Source of the DNA: Collinsella aerofaciens
GTDB lineage: Bacteria; Actinomycetota; Coriobacteriia; Coriobacteriales; Coriobacteriaceae
Direction: 5' to 3'
Length of the DNA: 8,056 bases
Assembly: GCA_905213725.1 (NCBI GenBank)
Contig: CAJMJM010000082.1
Span: forward strand, 1-8,056
The notes beneath the pieces are model-generated. The model saw only the letters and a list, made by a program, of their open reading frames with translations, ran no database searches and had not been told where the DNA came from. How positions within the stretch are numbered: the stretch's first letter is position 1; each line of letters starts with the position of its first letter. This document shows, in pieces, positions 5,066-8,056 of the stretch. Both the position numbers and the translations under genes were made by a program.

Positions 5066-6031
5066 CTAGTACGTCGCCTTGTAACGGTTGACCTTCTCGC
5101 GATAGTCGCGCGTGTCGGCCTCGCGCAGCTTGGTCATGGCATCGCGCTCGTCATTAGACAGGTTCGTGGGGACCTGCACCTTGATCTCGACAAGCAGCGC
5201 GCCCGTACGGCCACGGTGCTTGACGTCGGGCGCGCCCATTTCCTTAAAGCGGAACTTCTTGCCCGTCTGGGTACCCGCGGGCACCTTCAGACGAACCGTC
5301 GCACCGCCGGGCGTGGGCACGTCCACCGTGCAGCCGAGCGCCGCCTCGTAGACCGAGACCGGTACCTCCATGGTCACGTCGGCACCTTTACGCTTAAACA
5401 GCGGATGTTCCTCCACGTGCGTGGTCACGACCAGGTCGCCGCGCTCGCCGCCGGCAACGCCATACTCGCCGCGACGCTTGTAGCGTAGCTTGCCGCCGTC
5501 GACCGCGCCCGCAGGCACCGAGACCGTAATGGTCTGCTGCCCGCCCGTCGAGGGAATACGGTAGGTGACCTTGTGCGTCACACCGCGAAACGCGTCCTCG
5601 GCCGTCACATCGACGGTCAGCGACAGGTCGCCGCCCTTGCGAGCGCGGCTGCGACCCGCGCCCGCACCGGCAGCGCCCGCAGCCCCGGCGAAACCCGAGC
5701 CCCAATCGCTGCCCCAGGCGCCGTTGCCGCTAAAGATGCTGTCGAAGATGTCGCCCCAGCCGCTGGCGCCCGTACCGGCACCGTAGCCGCCGCCATACGC
5801 GCCGCCCGCGCCCGGCATGCCGCCAAACATGAGCATCTGGTCGTACTCTTTGCGCTTCTTCTCGTCCGAAAGCGTCTCGTAGGCCTCGCTGATCTCCTTA
5901 AACTTGGCCTCGTCGCCGCCGGCATCGGGGTGATATTTTTGCGCGAGCTTGCGAAACGCACTCTTAATCTCTTTGTCGGAGGCGCTCTTGGATACGCCCA
6001 GGATGTCATAGAAGGTTTTGCCTGCAGCCAT
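5066..6031 (-). CDS. dnaJ: DnaJ co-chaperone, class B (no zinc finger), 321 aa
   Basis: DnaJ stimulates the ATPase of DnaK and delivers unfolded clients in the cytoplasm. The N-terminal J domain (about residues 5-70) has the catalytic HPD at 34-36. A Gly-rich linker (about 70-130) includes DIFDSIF (94-100), and two beta-sandwich client-binding domains follow (about 133-210 and 211-290, with GERGDLVV at 195-202). The family zinc-finger region with four CxxCxGxG motifs is absent: the protein has only one cysteine (234). This makes it a class B J-protein (CbpA/DnaJ2-like), although it occupies the operon slot held by a zinc-finger DnaJ1 in Streptomyces. The ATG at 6031 follows AGGAG at 5-nt spacing. 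It lies 108 nt after grpE with a strong hairpin between. No truncation is seen. Confidence 0.93.
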   Translation of the reverse strand: MAAGKTFYDILGVSKSASDKEIKSAFRKLAQKYHPDAGGDEAKFKEISEAYETLSDEKKRKEYDQMLMFGGMPGAGGAYGGGYGAGTGASGWGDIFDSIFSGNGAWGSDWGSGFAGAAGAAGAGAGRSRARKGGDLSLTVDVTAEDAFRGVTHKVTYRIPSTGGQQTITVSVPAGAVDGGKLRYKRRGEYGVAGGERGDLVVTTHVEEHPLFKRKGADVTMEVPVSVYEAALGCTVDVPTPGGATVRLKVPAGTQTGKKFRFKEMGAPDVKHRGRTGALLVEIKVQVPTNLSNDERDAMTKLREADTRDYREKVNRYKATY

Positions 6032-6053
6032 CGTAGCTCCTCTCCTGTTATAT

Positions 6054-6076
6054 CCGCCGCCCCTGCGGACGGCGGC
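6054..6076 (-). promoter_or_regulatory. Small hairpin in the dnaJ leader
   Basis: CCGCCG (6054-6059) pairs with CGGCGG (6070-6075), with one alternative register shifted by two bases. It lies 13 nt upstream of the dnaJ AGGAG site on the minus-strand transcript. It could pair with or modulate that region, or be incidental in GC-rich sequence. Confidence 0.3.
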
Positions 6077-6104
6077 TCATACTGTCATATGGCACTAGGC
6101 CAGA

Positions 6105-6134
6105 AAGGGCCCCGGGTGTTGCCCCGGGGCCCTT
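6105..6134 (-). terminator. Intra-operon GC-rich hairpin between grpE and dnaJ
   Basis: AAGGGCCCCGGG (6105-6116) pairs perfectly with CCCGGGGCCCTT (6123-6134) around a 6-nt loop, 5 nt after the grpE stop. On the minus strand it is followed by TCTGGCC, so the T-tract is only a short TTTCT that begins within the stem. It is expected to be a partial terminator or a 3'-end/processing structure that lowers dnaJ-hspR expression relative to dnaK-grpE. Confidence 0.6.
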
Positions 6135-6139
6135 CTCAA

Positions 6140-6982
6140 TTACTCCTCGGTGCTCTCGGCCGTATCGGCCGTAGCATCCTCGGGCGCCGCTTCGGGCTCC
6201 GGTGCGGGGCGCTTCTCGCCACCGTAGGTCACCGTCACCATCGCGGAGCGCAGGATACGATCCGCCATGCGGTAGCCCTTCTGGTACACGTCGTTGACGG
6301 TCTCGTCGTACTGCGATGCGTCCTCGACGCGACCCACAGCCTGGTGCTCGAGCGGATCGAACGCCTCGCCCTTGGGGTCGATGGGCTCAACGCCCTCGTG
6401 CGCAAACACATCGAGCAGCTTGGCATGTACCGCATCGACGCCGTCGACGAACTGCTTAAAGTCGTCGGCAAGCTCTTGGCTGCGGGCATGGTCGATCGCG
6501 CGCTCGATATCGTCGACCACCGGCAGCAGCGCGGTGACGAGCTTCTCGGTCGCACGCTCGCGCTCGGCGATGCGCTCGCTGGCGGTGCGGCGACGGAAGT
6601 TCTCCCAGTCGGCCTGCAGACGGGCGGTGCGCTCGGTGGCGTCCTTCGCCTTGTCCTCGGCGGCCTTCTGGGCCTCTGCCGCAGCATCGAGCTCATTGCG
6701 CACGTCGGCAAGCTCCTTTTGGGCCTGCTCGAACTTGAGCTTAAAGTCGTTGTCGGCGGCTTCCTCACCGGCGCGGATAGCGGCTTCCACCATCTCGTCC
6801 TCGGTCATCGTCGCCTCCTTGTTGGAATCCTCTACCTGGTTCTCGGCAGCCTCGGCGGCCGGGGCCTCATTGACCTCGGTATCGTCTGCGGCCTCTACGG
6901 GAATCTTCACGTCCTTCTCCTCAGAGTCAACGGGGGCGGCGCCGGCGGCAGCCGCCTCCGTGCGAGCTTTACGGGCGGACAT
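6140..6982 (-). CDS. grpE: GrpE nucleotide-exchange factor, 280 aa
   Basis: GrpE dimers release ADP from DnaK and so reset the chaperone cycle. After an acidic, Ala-rich N-terminal extension (1-58) come a long coiled-coil helix (about 80-140, with RLQADWENFRRR at 121-132), the dimerisation helices (LLPVVDDIERAI at 152-163) and the beta domain with the family signature (FDPLEHQAV at 208-216, then VYQKGYRMADRILRSAMV at 232-249). An acidic disordered tail (about 257-280) ends the protein. The ATG at 6982 is 2 nt from the dnaK stop, with GAGGA 9 nt upstream inside dnaK, implying translational coupling. An in-frame ATG at 6808 (Met59) has an even better site (AAGGAGG, 5-nt spacing) and would give 222 residues, nearer the usual length. 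Both forms may be made. Confidence 0.93.
   Translation of the reverse strand: MSARKARTEAAAAGAAPVDSEEKDVKIPVEAADDTEVNEAPAAEAAENQVEDSNKEATMTEDEMVEAAIRAGEEAADNDFKLKFEQAQKELADVRNELDAAAEAQKAAEDKAKDATERTARLQADWENFRRRTASERIAERERATEKLVTALLPVVDDIERAIDHARSQELADDFKQFVDGVDAVHAKLLDVFAHEGVEPIDPKGEAFDPLEHQAVGRVEDASQYDETVNDVYQKGYRMADRILRSAMVTVTYGGEKRPAPEPEAAPEDATADTAESTEE
6806..6820 (-). promoter_or_regulatory. Strong internal ribosome-binding site and start in grpE
   Basis: On the minus strand AAGGAGG (6820-6814) is followed after 5 nt by an in-frame ATG (6808-6806), encoding Met59 of the long GrpE. It is the strongest Shine-Dalgarno sequence I see in the window. Starting here would omit only the low-complexity acidic extension and keep the coiled coil and beta domain intact. 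Confidence 0.5.
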
Positions 6983-6984
6983 GA

Positions 6985-8056
<1,072 letters not shown>

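Overview
The window looks like a piece of chromosome from a GC-rich Gram-positive bacterium of the Actinomycetota, most probably a gut Coriobacteriia (Collinsella-like). The reasons are the gene order dnaK-grpE-dnaJ-hspR, which is the actinobacterial heat-shock operon with its MerR-type repressor HspR; the GC-rich coding sequence; and the protein character. This genus-level placement is inferred from sequence character only; no search was run.

Layout, left to right. Positions 1-780 carry no convincing gene. They hold a diverged copy (A, about 109-415) of a long palindromic intergenic repeat, then a helically phased AT-rich tandem array (533-589) and a dyad-rich leader (611-705). A single + strand gene (781-1428) encodes a small exported or membrane-anchored protein of unknown function. 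Positions 1429-1838 hold the second, better preserved copy (B, about 1441-1747) of the repeat. Its hairpins are nearly perfect, and its first 202 bp are bounded by a perfect 19-bp inverted repeat, like a miniature inverted-repeat element. A minus-strand terminator lies inside copy B.

From 1839 to the right edge everything is on the minus strand. First comes a monocistronic 766-residue aconitase-superfamily hydratase (YbhJ-like), with its own leader and candidate promoter. A 437-base gap follows, holding the strong terminator of the heat-shock operon plus two more hairpins. The operon itself is read from the right edge leftwards: dnaK (C-terminal 356 residues only), grpE (2 nt after dnaK), a GC-rich 12-bp hairpin, dnaJ (a class B J-protein without a zinc finger) and hspR.

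DnaK, GrpE and DnaJ form one chaperone machine. DnaJ delivers clients and triggers ATP hydrolysis, GrpE exchanges nucleotide, and HspR closes a feedback loop by repressing the operon. The dnaK promoter and any HspR operator lie outside the window. The most unusual material is the non-coding repeat pair around the orphan exported protein. Second are two control features in the heat-shock operon: a strong internal ribosome-binding site in grpE and the grpE-dnaJ hairpin.
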